Positions 52,014-60,509 of a stretch of DNA of 60,590 bases are shown in pieces. The stretch comes from Candidatus Obscuribacterales bacterium (GTDB taxonomy: Bacteria > Cyanobacteriota > Vampirovibrionia > Obscuribacterales > Obscuribacteraceae), in assembly GCA_019745505.1 (NCBI GenBank), contig JAIETE010000033.1:1-60590 (forward strand), in the 5' to 3' direction. The stretch's first letter is position 1; every line of letters begins with the position of its first letter. The position numbers and the translations under genes were made by a program. Under the pieces are notes generated by a model. It was not told where the DNA came from, did not search any database, and was given only the letters and a program-made list of their open reading frames with translations.

Positions 52014-52778
52014 GTGTCAAAACTAGAAGATCTCGCGCGTAAATACGCAAAACCGGCATATTCCGCAAAACTCACAGTCAGTGATTCATGCACGGTCTTG
52101 GAATCGAAGTTTGGCGGTCAGCCATATTTCGAGGGAGACTCACAATGGACTTGCTGCACAAAGTGCAACAGCGCGCTCTTCTTCATTTGCCAGGTTGACA
52201 TAAGACAGTGCACACTTGCCAGTGCCTCGCAACATTTTGGACTGGTACAGTTTTTCTACTGCTGGAATTGCTATCCATGGGAATCTGAGCAGCCTGGATG
52301 GTCAGTGGTAAATATTCCCTCTCCAGAAGCAGCAAAGGCAAAACCAGTTCAAATGCCACCACAACCAGCTCGTGGGTTTCTTTCCAAAATATTCAAAAGA
52401 AATCCTGCGCAAACGACACAATGTAGAATTGCTCTTTTGCCTTTCGACTCTTTTCCGCAATTAGATGATTTGGAACAGTTAGCTGATAATGAAGCGGATT
52501 TCCTGCAGTCAGACGAGATCATCGATGAATACTACGGACTGATTGAGAAGCTTTCCGGACGGTCCGACGACTACAGCACTATGGTCGGCGGACATGCCGA
52601 ATGGATTCAAGGCAGTCCGAACGCTAAATGCAAGACATGCGGCCAAAGAATGGAATTGCTCATGCAAATTGGTTCAGAACCGGAAGCAAGACTCATGTTC
52701 GGTGATGCTGGAGCGGCCTACATCATGTATTGCTCGCAACATCCACACGACGTGCAACTATATACTCAGTGCTTCTGA
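52014..52778 (+). CDS. DUF1963 (YwqG-like) protein
   Basis: A 254-residue cytoplasmic protein starting at GTG. The DUF1963 hallmarks are SKFGGQPYFEGDSQWTCCTK near the N-terminus and GGHAEWIQGSPNAKCKTCGQ with MYCSQHPHDVQLYTQ near the C-terminus. Several Cys pairs (CTKC, CWNC, CKTC) suggest zinc binding. The family's function is unclear; it is often seen near immunity or stress genes. It begins 59 bases after the pseudocaspase and may share its transcript. Confidence 0.82.
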   Translation: MSKLEDLARKYAKPAYSAKLTVSDSCTVLESKFGGQPYFEGDSQWTCCTKCNSALFFICQVDIRQCTLASASQHFGLVQFFYCWNCYPWESEQPGWSVVNIPSPEAAKAKPVQMPPQPARGFLSKIFKRNPAQTTQCRIALLPFDSFPQLDDLEQLADNEADFLQSDEIIDEYYGLIEKLSGRSDDYSTMVGGHAEWIQGSPNAKCKTCGQRMELLMQIGSEPEARLMFGDAGAAYIMYCSQHPHDVQLYTQCF

Positions 52779-52877
52779 TTCAGGCAATCTGCGAAAAATT
52801 GCCGGACCAACTATTTTTTTAACTATGTTTTCTGCGACGTTTTCAATTCTGTTTCAGCGATGTCTCCAGCACTGTCT

Positions 52878-54101
52878 TCAACGCCATATCCAGTGCATGC
52901 GAGGGGGTGCGAAGTGGCCCGTTTTTGCCAGTTGTTCTTCGAGATTGAGATCAAGCGCGGCACATTGCTTAAGTATTTCCGCACACTGTTTATTCGCGAT
53001 AAAGCCTTCAGTGTTGAGCGAGTAACAGCGCAATGCTGTAACACAAGACTTATCGGTCAAATACCCTGCGGATAGAGCCTTCTTCGCGAGCTGACGCGCA
53101 TTGAGTTCCATACCGCCCATCAGCTCTTCCATCATCTCAGGATGCACAATTCCGGAAGCAATTAGAAGTTGCCCAAATGTCAAAGTCGGAGTTGGTGGCA
53201 CTGCCGGTGGATCAAGTTCTCCGAGTGCCTGATATATGGAAATCTGCTTGGCGTGGGCACTCTTAAGGGCTTCAGCAGCATGATACGCCTTGATCGCACC
53301 ACTCGTGATCATGCCCTGCAATATGATTGCGTTTTCAACAGCATCGTGTGTCACGAAGCCTTGTTCGATGAAGATATGACCCAACTGCCTTCCACGCAAG
53401 ACATGAATTTCAAGACACTCCATCATGTCCGTATCCGAGACAAATCCAGACATAGCGAACAGCTCGTAAAGCTTCGGTCCTTGCCCGGTTTCCTCATGAT
53501 GGATATTGAGCCTGAAAAAGGTTTCTTCAATCGTCTTGTTGGTCTTTCTTACCGATTGAACAGCCTCGACTGCCGATGCATGACCTATCTTTTCATCCTG
53601 TAAAAGCATGCAACATACGAGAGCTGCTTTCATAACGTTGGCTGTCACGTCCCGGTTGAACACCAAAATACGACCCATTTGCATACCGGTCTCGAGTGAT
53701 GTGGCAAGCGCACGGCCAATCTGCTCGTTGTTGATGACTCCAGCCTCGACAAGCAAGTCTGTAATCTCATTGGACGCGCTCGGCATATTGTTGGTCTTCT
53801 TGTGCTCCTCGCCGATCGAGGCATAAGCATCTTCAAAAGACAGTTGCTGCGTGGTGGCAATCCGCAAGACCTTAATGGCGAGATCAGTTGAGATTTGATT
53901 CTCTCTGACCATAGATTCGGCGCACAGAGCCTTGTCCATCGTGTACTGGCTCACGTGCCTCAGCATGACCAGCACTTTGTGCAAAGGGGTGCTGAGCCGC
54001 GCAGATGAAGCATAACCCTCCTCGAGGGTCCGAAGGTCGATAATGCGTGCCCCTGTCAATAGCAGCGACAGGACATCGTTATCCCGATTTTTTGTAAGCA
54101 T
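52878..54101 (-). CDS. cytoplasmic repeat protein with GspE-N/MshEN-like units
   Basis: A 407-residue soluble protein with GGAG eight bases before the ATG. It is built of repeated units resembling the type II secretion GspE N-terminal fold: LLVEAGVINNEQIGRALATS...MGRILV, LYELFAMSGFVSDTDMMECLE...LGHIFIEQGFV, LLIASGIVHPEMMEELMGG. Such units bind cyclic di-GMP in MshE, but the binding residues cannot be confirmed here. The C-terminus LEEQLAKTGHFAPPRMHWIW recurs in the partial gene at the window end, defining a local paralogue family. Confidence 0.75.
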   Translation of the reverse strand: MLTKNRDNDVLSLLLTGARIIDLRTLEEGYASSARLSTPLHKVLVMLRHVSQYTMDKALCAESMVRENQISTDLAIKVLRIATTQQLSFEDAYASIGEEHKKTNNMPSASNEITDLLVEAGVINNEQIGRALATSLETGMQMGRILVFNRDVTANVMKAALVCCMLLQDEKIGHASAVEAVQSVRKTNKTIEETFFRLNIHHEETGQGPKLYELFAMSGFVSDTDMMECLEIHVLRGRQLGHIFIEQGFVTHDAVENAIILQGMITSGAIKAYHAAEALKSAHAKQISIYQALGELDPPAVPPTPTLTFGQLLIASGIVHPEMMEELMGGMELNARQLAKKALSAGYLTDKSCVTALRCYSLNTEGFIANKQCAEILKQCAALDLNLEEQLAKTGHFAPPRMHWIWR

Positions 54102-54344
54102 GTGAAACTCCCGTCCAACGCAACGCCATTGAACTGACTGCAGTTTAGGTTATTTCTCCTAAGATGCCCAGTGTACGGGTCTTTCCAACCAGAATCAGTA
54201 GGGGTAACCCATATTGATTTACGCCAAAGCCTATAAGTTGGCCGAAATCCTCTTTAGAGGGCGCTAATAATCGCCAGTGGCGGCTCGCCCGAGCCTTGGG
54301 CTGTCTTACAATGGTCCGACGTTACCGGAAACCTACCTATTAAT

Positions 54345-55094
54345 ATGAACCGCGAATATCACAAATGGCACAGCAAAAGTCTCGACCGGGAAATGGAGCT
54401 GCTTAGCTTCGGGCACGCCGGAGCAAGAGTGATTGTATTCCCGACATCTTGCGGGCGATTTTTCGACTGGGAAAATCGCGGAATGATCAATACTCTTGGT
54501 CACCACATCGAACAAGGATGGATTCAAGTCTTTTGCGTCGACAGCGTGGATTTCGAGAGCTGGTGGAATTTCGACGCGCATCCGAAAGATAAGGCGCTGC
54601 GACACCTTGCTTACCACAAGTACATCATCGATGAAGTTCTGCCTTTTACAAAAGAGAAGAACAGCAGCGATTACGTCATCGCGCTAGGCGCAAGCATGGG
54701 TGGGTATCATGCAATCGATATCTCGATGCGTTTTCCACAGAGTTTCAATAGAACAATCGGTATGAGCGGTCCTTACGACATGCACCAAATGAGCGAACCA
54801 TATGATGTTTTCTCCTGGATTCACAATTACTACGACGACAATATTCGCCAATGTGATCCAACGGAACTTGTGAAAGCAGCTTCTGATGAGCATATTGAAA
54901 AACTCAAGAAGCTCGACATCATTTTTGCGATTGGAGAAACAGATCCGCTTTTCCGTGGCAACGTGATGTTTGATGATGTACTGAAGCAGAGAAACGTGCC
55001 GCACTCATTTCGCATCTGGGACGGCTTCGCACATGACTGGCCATTCTGGCATGAGATGGAATTGCACTACATCGGCGGCGACGGGACGCGATAG
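54345..55094 (+). CDS. putative esterase (alpha/beta hydrolase, esterase D-like)
   Basis: A 249-residue cytoplasmic hydrolase. The nucleophile elbow is GASMGGYHA, with acid and base likely in GETDPLF and GFAHDWPFW. An early strand VIVFPTSCGRFFDWENRG and HKYIIDEVLPF match the putative-esterase pattern. The ATG lacks a strong Shine-Dalgarno. Upstream 54102-54344 (243 bases) contains no feature I can support. Function probably carboxylester hydrolysis; substrate unknown. Confidence 0.83.
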   Translation: MNREYHKWHSKSLDREMELLSFGHAGARVIVFPTSCGRFFDWENRGMINTLGHHIEQGWIQVFCVDSVDFESWWNFDAHPKDKALRHLAYHKYIIDEVLPFTKEKNSSDYVIALGASMGGYHAIDISMRFPQSFNRTIGMSGPYDMHQMSEPYDVFSWIHNYYDDNIRQCDPTELVKAASDEHIEKLKKLDIIFAIGETDPLFRGNVMFDDVLKQRNVPHSFRIWDGFAHDWPFWHEMELHYIGGDGTR

Positions 55095-55102
55095 TTGGAG
55101 TT

Positions 55103-56308
55103 TCACTCCAGTCCGGACGGCTCGGCTAGAGGAGCTGCGGTTCTCTTAACTTCGAGAATTCCAGAGTCCTGTTTCTCCAGCACAAAATCTTTCACCGAAC
55201 CGAGATTGCCGAAGCGATGCATGTTGGAAACCAGCCAGAAAGGCAGTTCGTGATTGGTCTTTGTGTCAGTAATATCAATCATTTGAATGCCGTCGACTTT
55301 CGCAAGCGGCTTTGCCAGCGGACCCGGCAAACCAAGTCGATGGAAGTCGCCATGAGAGTACGCGGAATACTTCAAGCGATCATCTGAGCGAGAGAAATAG
55401 ATTCGAGTCGCCCTGGCATTTGATGCAAAATCGCCGGCGTGGTTGAGAAATGTCTTTGCGTCAGTATCCGCATTGGACATAATCAATTCGCGAAACTTCC
55501 CAGGTGCGCTCGCAGAACCCAAACCATGCGGCTTCCTGCGCATAAGCGCGTGGTCGAGAATATAGGCGCCCATACTGTGCCCAACCAATGACATATTCTC
55601 AGCACCAAGGATCTTTTCCGATGCAATGAGCGCAGACAGAAAACCATCGACTGTTTGCTCTGCAAGAGTCTCGTTCTTCAGGTAATTCTTGAAGCCCTTC
55701 GGCGAAACCCAGTCATATAAAAGGACAGGGACTTGCATGTGCGTTGCAAGTTTTGCCGCTCGCAGAGCGGAAGTATCAAAGGTCGCACAGCATCCATGCA
55801 CAAATACAACCGACTCAAGACTGCCGGCTCTTTTTCTGTATGCATCGAGAGCAGCAATCATCTGCTCTTTGTTGAATGTCGAATTCGCAAGACTACAAAG
55901 ATTGGCAGGCGGAGCAATAGGCTGAAGTTTTTTCGCATCGTGATCGAGATTGAAGCGCTGCCACTGCATTCGCTCTTCTGTTTTGCTATCCAGAGGTGTG
56001 CGCACCGGATATGGCACTACGAAGTTTTTTACTCCAAACTGAAGCCCCGTCGTATTTTCCTCTTCCGAATATTCGATGCTGCCATTCCTTCCCGAAAAGG
56101 CTCGGTTCGTCGCATAGAAAACGGGCACGACAATCCAATCCTTTACCCCTTTGGTGTCGTCAGGCGGCGGCGGCATAAACGAGCAAGATGAAAGGAGTTG
56201 CGCCATTACTAGCGCGATAAATGTCATCCCAAACAATGAATTGCGCAGCAGAGATAATTTTGCAGTTGAATTCCGCGTCACAGAAAATTTTAGAGCTGTT
56301 GTTCTCAT
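55103..56308 (-). CDS. DUF900-type alpha/beta hydrolase lipoprotein
   Basis: A 401-residue lipoprotein with lipobox LSSC within MAQLLSSCSFMPPPPDD. The DUF900 features are PVFYATNRAFSG near the N-terminus, VVFVHGCCATF, the VLLYDWVSPKG block, and nucleophile GHSMGAYILDHAL. The first ATG gives a long N-region; a start 27 codons later would still make a lipoprotein signal. These are envelope-bound esterase-like proteins of unknown substrate. It is convergent with the esterase gene, eight bases apart. Confidence 0.83.
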   Translation of the reverse strand: MRTTALKFSVTRNSTAKLSLLRNSLFGMTFIALVMAQLLSSCSFMPPPPDDTKGVKDWIVVPVFYATNRAFSGRNGSIEYSEEENTTGLQFGVKNFVVPYPVRTPLDSKTEERMQWQRFNLDHDAKKLQPIAPPANLCSLANSTFNKEQMIAALDAYRKRAGSLESVVFVHGCCATFDTSALRAAKLATHMQVPVLLYDWVSPKGFKNYLKNETLAEQTVDGFLSALIASEKILGAENMSLVGHSMGAYILDHALMRRKPHGLGSASAPGKFRELIMSNADTDAKTFLNHAGDFASNARATRIYFSRSDDRLKYSAYSHGDFHRLGLPGPLAKPLAKVDGIQMIDITDTKTNHELPFWLVSNMHRFGNLGSVKDFVLEKQDSGILEVKRTAAPLAEPSGLE

Positions 56309-56515
56309 GGAGGTCTATTTCGAACTTTCGGGCAACCGCAATAAAGGATATCAGGCTTCCTCGAGACCATCCACTAATAACCGATAGCAGGATTTGCCCC
56401 TCCAATTCGTGCCAGGAGTCAGCTTCTAGGGGGTCCGGTCAGTGTCAGCTTAATGTCATATGACGCTGTTAGGCTGATTAGGACAATCAATTTTGCCAGT
56501 TTCTAGAGGTTTTGT

Positions 56516-56872
56516 ATGTCAGACCAGTCTTGCTCACCCGGTCGAATCGATGCCATTGCCGCACAGTTGAACGAGGGCAATCGAGCCGCGTCCAACAGGC
56601 TCATTAACGAATGCACGCTTAGCTTGCCCGGGGCCACAGCTTACTTCAACGACTTTCGCCAAAACGGAGAAGCAATTCTAAACGGAGACCCCGCGGCCAC
56701 GAGACGCTCTGAGGGCATCTTCAATGAACTTGCCAGGCAGGAAAGAGCTGTATGGACTGCCATTCGCGATGCCGCCAATAGCAGAAATCCGGAGGGGCTC
56801 TGCAAACTAGAGATTGTCGAAGACCAGCAAATGGGTCCTAGGATTAATTTGGCAGGCGATCGCTGCAATTAG
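56516..56872 (+). CDS. hypothetical protein, 118 residues
   Basis: A small soluble protein beginning MSDQSCSPGRIDAIAAQ. AGAGG lies eight bases before the ATG. It is helical in prediction (NEGNRAASNRLINEC; RRSEGIFNELARQERAVWTA) and ends in GDRCN, with Cys at both ends that could pair. No family recognised. Confidence 0.62.
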   Translation: MSDQSCSPGRIDAIAAQLNEGNRAASNRLINECTLSLPGATAYFNDFRQNGEAILNGDPAATRRSEGIFNELARQERAVWTAIRDAANSRNPEGLCKLEIVEDQQMGPRINLAGDRCN

Positions 56873-56975
56873 TTCCGATCTTGGGGAATTTCAAGATTTT
56901 TTGAAACTTGCCACGCTAGGGTGCTAAAAACCAGCGCCAGGCGCGCAGTCCCCCCAATAAATAGAACTAAATTAT

Positions 56976-57344
56976 ATGGAAATCTTTTCGCATAACTATG
57001 CGACCGCCTATGGTCGCTCGTACGCTGGCACGTCCGAAGATTACTTTCAAGAATCGCTCGAGCCCCAGAACAGACTGACGAACAGAGAATTGCAGCAGAT
57101 TCGCGCGATCAGGGAAGAAATTGAGTCGCGACCCAAAATAACTCGCTTTGAAGCGCGGTACATACGCACGCTGAAGGCGGCAGAGCAAGAATTCTGCGGT
57201 ATCAGGCCGGATTGCATGGAAGAAATTAAGTGCCTGCGAGAACTGCTGAAAGGATTGAGTGGAATAAGCGAAGATGCCAATCGTTCAATTACAATTGCGT
57301 TGCTGTGTGCGGCAATTGCGAAGCAGATCGATAAGCGGCGATAG
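56976..57344 (+). CDS. hypothetical protein, 122 residues
   Basis: A small, charged, mostly helical protein (LTNRELQQIRAIREEIESRP; MEEIKCLRELLKGLSG) with a short hydrophobic segment near the C-terminus (SITIALLCAAIAKQ). No ribosome site is clear, and no family is recognised. It follows the preceding small gene by 103 bases and may belong with it. Confidence 0.58.
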   Translation: MEIFSHNYATAYGRSYAGTSEDYFQESLEPQNRLTNRELQQIRAIREEIESRPKITRFEARYIRTLKAAEQEFCGIRPDCMEEIKCLRELLKGLSGISEDANRSITIALLCAAIAKQIDKRR

Positions 57345-57412
57345 AGTTTTCTGCGTTAAATTACTTGTCTAAGAAATCGAGCACGGAATCAGCGTTTGGC
57401 AGAGGGATCTTG

Positions 57413-58417
57413 ATGAACTTTTTCAGAGTCGCCAACCAACCTGGGGACAAGAGAATTACTCGTTTTTGCGCAAATGGCGCAGCTTTCCTACTTGCAGTAC
57501 TCTCGATGCCGGCGCTTCATTTTCTTCAAGTGCCGAACTTCACTGCGACGCAGGCAAGAGCACAAAGTGTGCGTCAAATTCTAAGTGCAAGGGCGATGGA
57601 AAGAGCGGGTGCGCGCGCCCGAAGTACGAATGGGAAATCAAAGAGCTTGCACGAACTGAATATCTCAGGATTGAAAACAGCAATCTGGGTACCGCAGTCT
57701 ACTCCTGGACCATGGCCAATCGTCATTTTCTCCCATGGACTTCATGGACTCAACCGACAGAGCGATTACATTTCCGAAGCGCTGGCGGACGCAGGTTATC
57801 TTGTGGCGGCCCCCAATCATGACGATGCATTAACCTCGTCAAACAGGTTTAGAAATACGGAAGAAAAACTCGCGCGACCGGACAAATGGAGCGAAAGCAC
57901 ATACAGAAAACGGGGGCAGGATATTGCAAGGCTAATTGCCGCACTAAAGGATGATCCAGCCTGGAGTTCTCGGATTGCATGGTCCAAGATCTCGCTTATG
58001 GGACACTCACTGGGGGGCTACACTGTATTGGCTCTGGCAGGCGCATGGAGTAGCTGGAAGATACCTGGACCAGTTGCTGTAGTAGCACTCTCACCATACG
58101 CAAATCCTTTCGTCGCAAAGCAAACACTAGGTCAGATCAGCATTCCGGTCATGTACCAGACTGGAACCACCGACTTCGGCGTGGCGCCGTTCTTGAAAGC
58201 ACCTCAAGGTGCCTTCAAAATGACGCCGTCTCCTGCTTACCTTGTCGACATCAAAGGTGCCAACCATTTCACGTGGACGAACTTGAATCGTGAACCTTCT
58301 AAGGCCTACCTGATAGATCACTACATCATCGCGTTCCTAGATAGATTCGTGAAGGGAGATCCAGGTTCCAACCCAGCCGTCAAACTGCCCGGGGTGAACG
58401 TTGTCTGGCACCACTGA
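57413..58417 (+). CDS. exported alpha/beta hydrolase (PAF-acetylhydrolase/dienelactone-type)
   Basis: A 334-residue secreted hydrolase. I use the ATG giving MNFFRVANQPG, with AGAGGG just upstream; a TTG 16 codons earlier is open. The signal peptide runs to about TQARAQS. Core motifs: PIVIFSHGLHGLNRQSDYI (oxyanion), MGHSLGGYTVLAL (nucleophile Ser), an Asp in TGTTDFGVAP, and a His in IKGANHFTWTN. The layout matches chlorophyllase/PAF-acetylhydrolase-like proteins. Lipid-ester cleavage in the envelope is likely but unproven. Confidence 0.84.
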   Translation: MNFFRVANQPGDKRITRFCANGAAFLLAVLSMPALHFLQVPNFTATQARAQSVRQILSARAMERAGARARSTNGKSKSLHELNISGLKTAIWVPQSTPGPWPIVIFSHGLHGLNRQSDYISEALADAGYLVAAPNHDDALTSSNRFRNTEEKLARPDKWSESTYRKRGQDIARLIAALKDDPAWSSRIAWSKISLMGHSLGGYTVLALAGAWSSWKIPGPVAVVALSPYANPFVAKQTLGQISIPVMYQTGTTDFGVAPFLKAPQGAFKMTPSPAYLVDIKGANHFTWTNLNREPSKAYLIDHYIIAFLDRFVKGDPGSNPAVKLPGVNVVWHH

Positions 58418-58569
58418 GTCCACATAGACGCCCTTTGCCTCGGATACAACTGAATAAAACTGCACAGTAAGTCAACCACGCTCAAAATATACTTCTACAG
58501 GCTCCGGTAGGTTGATAGTGAGCCTCGAATGGAGGTATAACTTATTGAGAGAATCCGGGAAGCACCACA

Positions 58570-59445
58570 TTGAAAAACTCCGCAAGACGAATCACTTGCA
58601 GATGGCTGAAAGCCGGCATTGCCTTAATGACTTACTGCACATACGTTGCCGGGTCAATTCCTCTGGCTCAAGCTATCGATTCTGTTGAAAGCAATAAAGC
58701 AGACTTTGTCGAATTTCATGACGCCGGTGGTTTGCAATTCAGCTACGACCGCTCGTGGAAGGTCGAGCAGCACCCGGACAAAGACACACTGGTAAAAGTT
58801 TCAGGACGCACACCTACAGGCAGCGATGCAGAGGTAAGCGTTTCAATTATGGATAACGGCATGGGGCTTACTCCTGGAGCTTTTCTTGAAATTCTGGATA
58901 AGCTGCTCTATGCAAAGATTGGCAAAGTGTCGAAAGTTATTAACGGAAACGTACTCGTTGGAAAACAGGGGCGTTTAAGGGGATATTCTGAAATTGCCAG
59001 TTTCGCAGTGCACGGAATACCAATGAAACAGGAACGCCTTATCATCGAAAGTAAAGGTAAATTGGTCTCCTTCATACTTACGACTGGAGAATGGCAATTC
59101 GAACAGGCTCTGCCCCAATGGTTCAGATGTGTAGAAAGTATTGACGGACCACCAGCACTGTTTACAAAGGTTTCGGCGCCCGCAAGCGCTCATCTAAAAC
59201 CACTCAGATCAGGGCGTTCCTGCGCTGCATCAACAGCATATTGCGCGCCAATCATCATCAAAAAACCGCAGTCAAATCTGTCATTGGACGAAAAGATAAA
59301 GGCTGTTTTGCCAAGAAACGAAGAACAGAGGTTTCTTGAGATTCCATGGGAATCGAATGTTTTAGAGGCAAGAATTCGCTCTCAGAAAGCTAACAAGCCA
59401 ATGTTCATCTGGATCATGGACGGCAATGTACTGGGAGCCACCTGA
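58570..59445 (+). CDS. N-terminal part of an interrupted thioredoxin-like protein (PsbP/DUF1795-like domain), ends at in-frame TGA
   Basis: This frame of 291 codons starts at a TTG seven bases after GGGAAG and has a signal peptide (to about LAQAID). Residues about 45-200 resemble a PsbP/DUF1795-type domain (LQFSYDRSWKVEQHPDKDT, then LVSFILTTGEWQFEQALPQWF). It then enters a thioredoxin-like fold: WESNVLEARIRSQKANKPMF, then IWIMDGNVLGAT, and stops at TGA (59443-59445). The next 335 codons are open in the same frame and complete the fold. I therefore read 58570-60450 as one gene with TGA at codon 292: either selenocysteine or a nonsense mutation. Confidence 0.8.
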   Translation: MKNSARRITCRWLKAGIALMTYCTYVAGSIPLAQAIDSVESNKADFVEFHDAGGLQFSYDRSWKVEQHPDKDTLVKVSGRTPTGSDAEVSVSIMDNGMGLTPGAFLEILDKLLYAKIGKVSKVINGNVLVGKQGRLRGYSEIASFAVHGIPMKQERLIIESKGKLVSFILTTGEWQFEQALPQWFRCVESIDGPPALFTKVSAPASAHLKPLRSGRSCAASTAYCAPIIIKKPQSNLSLDEKIKAVLPRNEEQRFLEIPWESNVLEARIRSQKANKPMFIWIMDGNVLGAT

Positions 59446-59475
59446 GGCAACGGTCACTTGAGCCGGGCGCTCTTG
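59446..59475 (+). promoter_or_regulatory. SECIS-like hairpin just after the in-frame TGA
   Basis: Counting the U of UGA as 1, bases 18-21 (GAGC) pair with 27-30 (GCUC) around loop CGGGC, with an unpaired U at 17 and G at 23. E. coli fdhF has its upper stem, bulged U17 and loop G23 at the same positions. The lower stem is poor here (C15-G33 only), and U24 is G. Confidence 0.45.
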
Positions 59476-60450
59476 AACAACAATGAAGTCATCGAGTTTG
59501 TAAAAAGCAATTTCATTCCAGTCAGTGCAGCGATAGAACAGCTGCAGCCAGGCCGCTATGGAGCCAAAGAATCTGAGCAATCGAAGTGGTTTTTACCAAT
59601 GGCTCAGAAGGCCATGAGAGAATTTGGACCTCCAGGATTCTGGAAAGAATTCAAAACCTACCAGGGACTCTATGTTGTGGGCGCAGATGGCACACCGTAT
59701 CAATATAAGGTTGGGGTCAACTATGATCCAAAATATTTTGTCAATGTCCTCAAAGGCGCGCTGGCGAAATATCAAAGTTCTCCGCGTCAAAACATTTCGC
59801 TTAGCCGCCCTGCGATCGATCCTTCTTTTCAAATAGATCCCTCCATTTCGGTTGTGCAGGTCTATAGCCGCGTTGTGCCACTCCCAGTCGGTGCCACCAT
59901 TTCAGAACGCAGTGTCGGGCGCGACTACATGTGGATAATGAAAGATGAGGTTGATAAGCTGATTGACGCCAGTAAGAATCAAACAACGGACATAAAGCTC
60001 CCCGCCACTATGGTGGCACGCATGGTGCGCTTCCAGTTACTTAATCATGTAGGCAACATCATGCGCCCATTTGGAGAGACGCAAGTCAAGAAAGCAGAAT
60101 TCAAGGCGAAAAAGCTATCAGAAACCGGCGATTTGCTTTCCATAGCTTTCGAGGGGCAGTATTCGAGTTATGCACCCAAAGGCGCTGATGATGGCGGCGA
60201 AGGCAGCGTCGATGGAACAATCACCGGAGAACTTCAAGTCAACAAGACAGAAAAAAAGATTTGTCGCTTTCGCGCATACGGAGAAGCACAATGCCAAGGG
60301 CGAAACGATACGCTGAAGAACAAAAAATATCCGATTGTCTTTGCCATGAAAGAAGCAAAAGACCTCACCTCGCAAACAGTAATTCCTTTTTGGGCCGCAA
60401 TACCATCACTGGCACCAATCTATGCAAAACCCAAAATCAGCTCAAAATAG
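59458..60450 (+). CDS. C-terminal part of the interrupted thioredoxin-like protein
   Basis: In the same frame as the preceding segment, from a TTG at 59458 or, more likely, by read-through of TGA at 59443. The first residues complete the thioredoxin-like motif: GNGHLSRALLNNNEVIEFVK, then NFIPVSAAIEQ, and later YQGLYVVGADGTPYQYK, the strand-turn-strand expected at the end of that fold. Residues 120-330 are a separate domain with no recognised family. No signal peptide, and no good ribosome site for a separate start, although the fold needs export like its N-terminal half. This supports one continuous gene. Confidence 0.78.
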   Translation: MSRALLNNNEVIEFVKSNFIPVSAAIEQLQPGRYGAKESEQSKWFLPMAQKAMREFGPPGFWKEFKTYQGLYVVGADGTPYQYKVGVNYDPKYFVNVLKGALAKYQSSPRQNISLSRPAIDPSFQIDPSISVVQVYSRVVPLPVGATISERSVGRDYMWIMKDEVDKLIDASKNQTTDIKLPATMVARMVRFQLLNHVGNIMRPFGETQVKKAEFKAKKLSETGDLLSIAFEGQYSSYAPKGADDGGEGSVDGTITGELQVNKTEKKICRFRAYGEAQCQGRNDTLKNKKYPIVFAMKEAKDLTSQTVIPFWAAIPSLAPIYAKPKISSK

Positions 60451-60509
60451 AGTAACTTGGGCAGCGATCATTAAGATGCAGGATTTTCGGAAAAGCGACA
60501 ATTGGATTG

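Noticed and set aside
59443..59445. TGA read as tryptophan (alternative genetic code)
   Set aside because: Many confident genes here end in TGA (for example those ending at 1382, 11255, 52778 and 58417), tRNA-Trp has anticodon CCA, and the aligned position is the thioredoxin cysteine.
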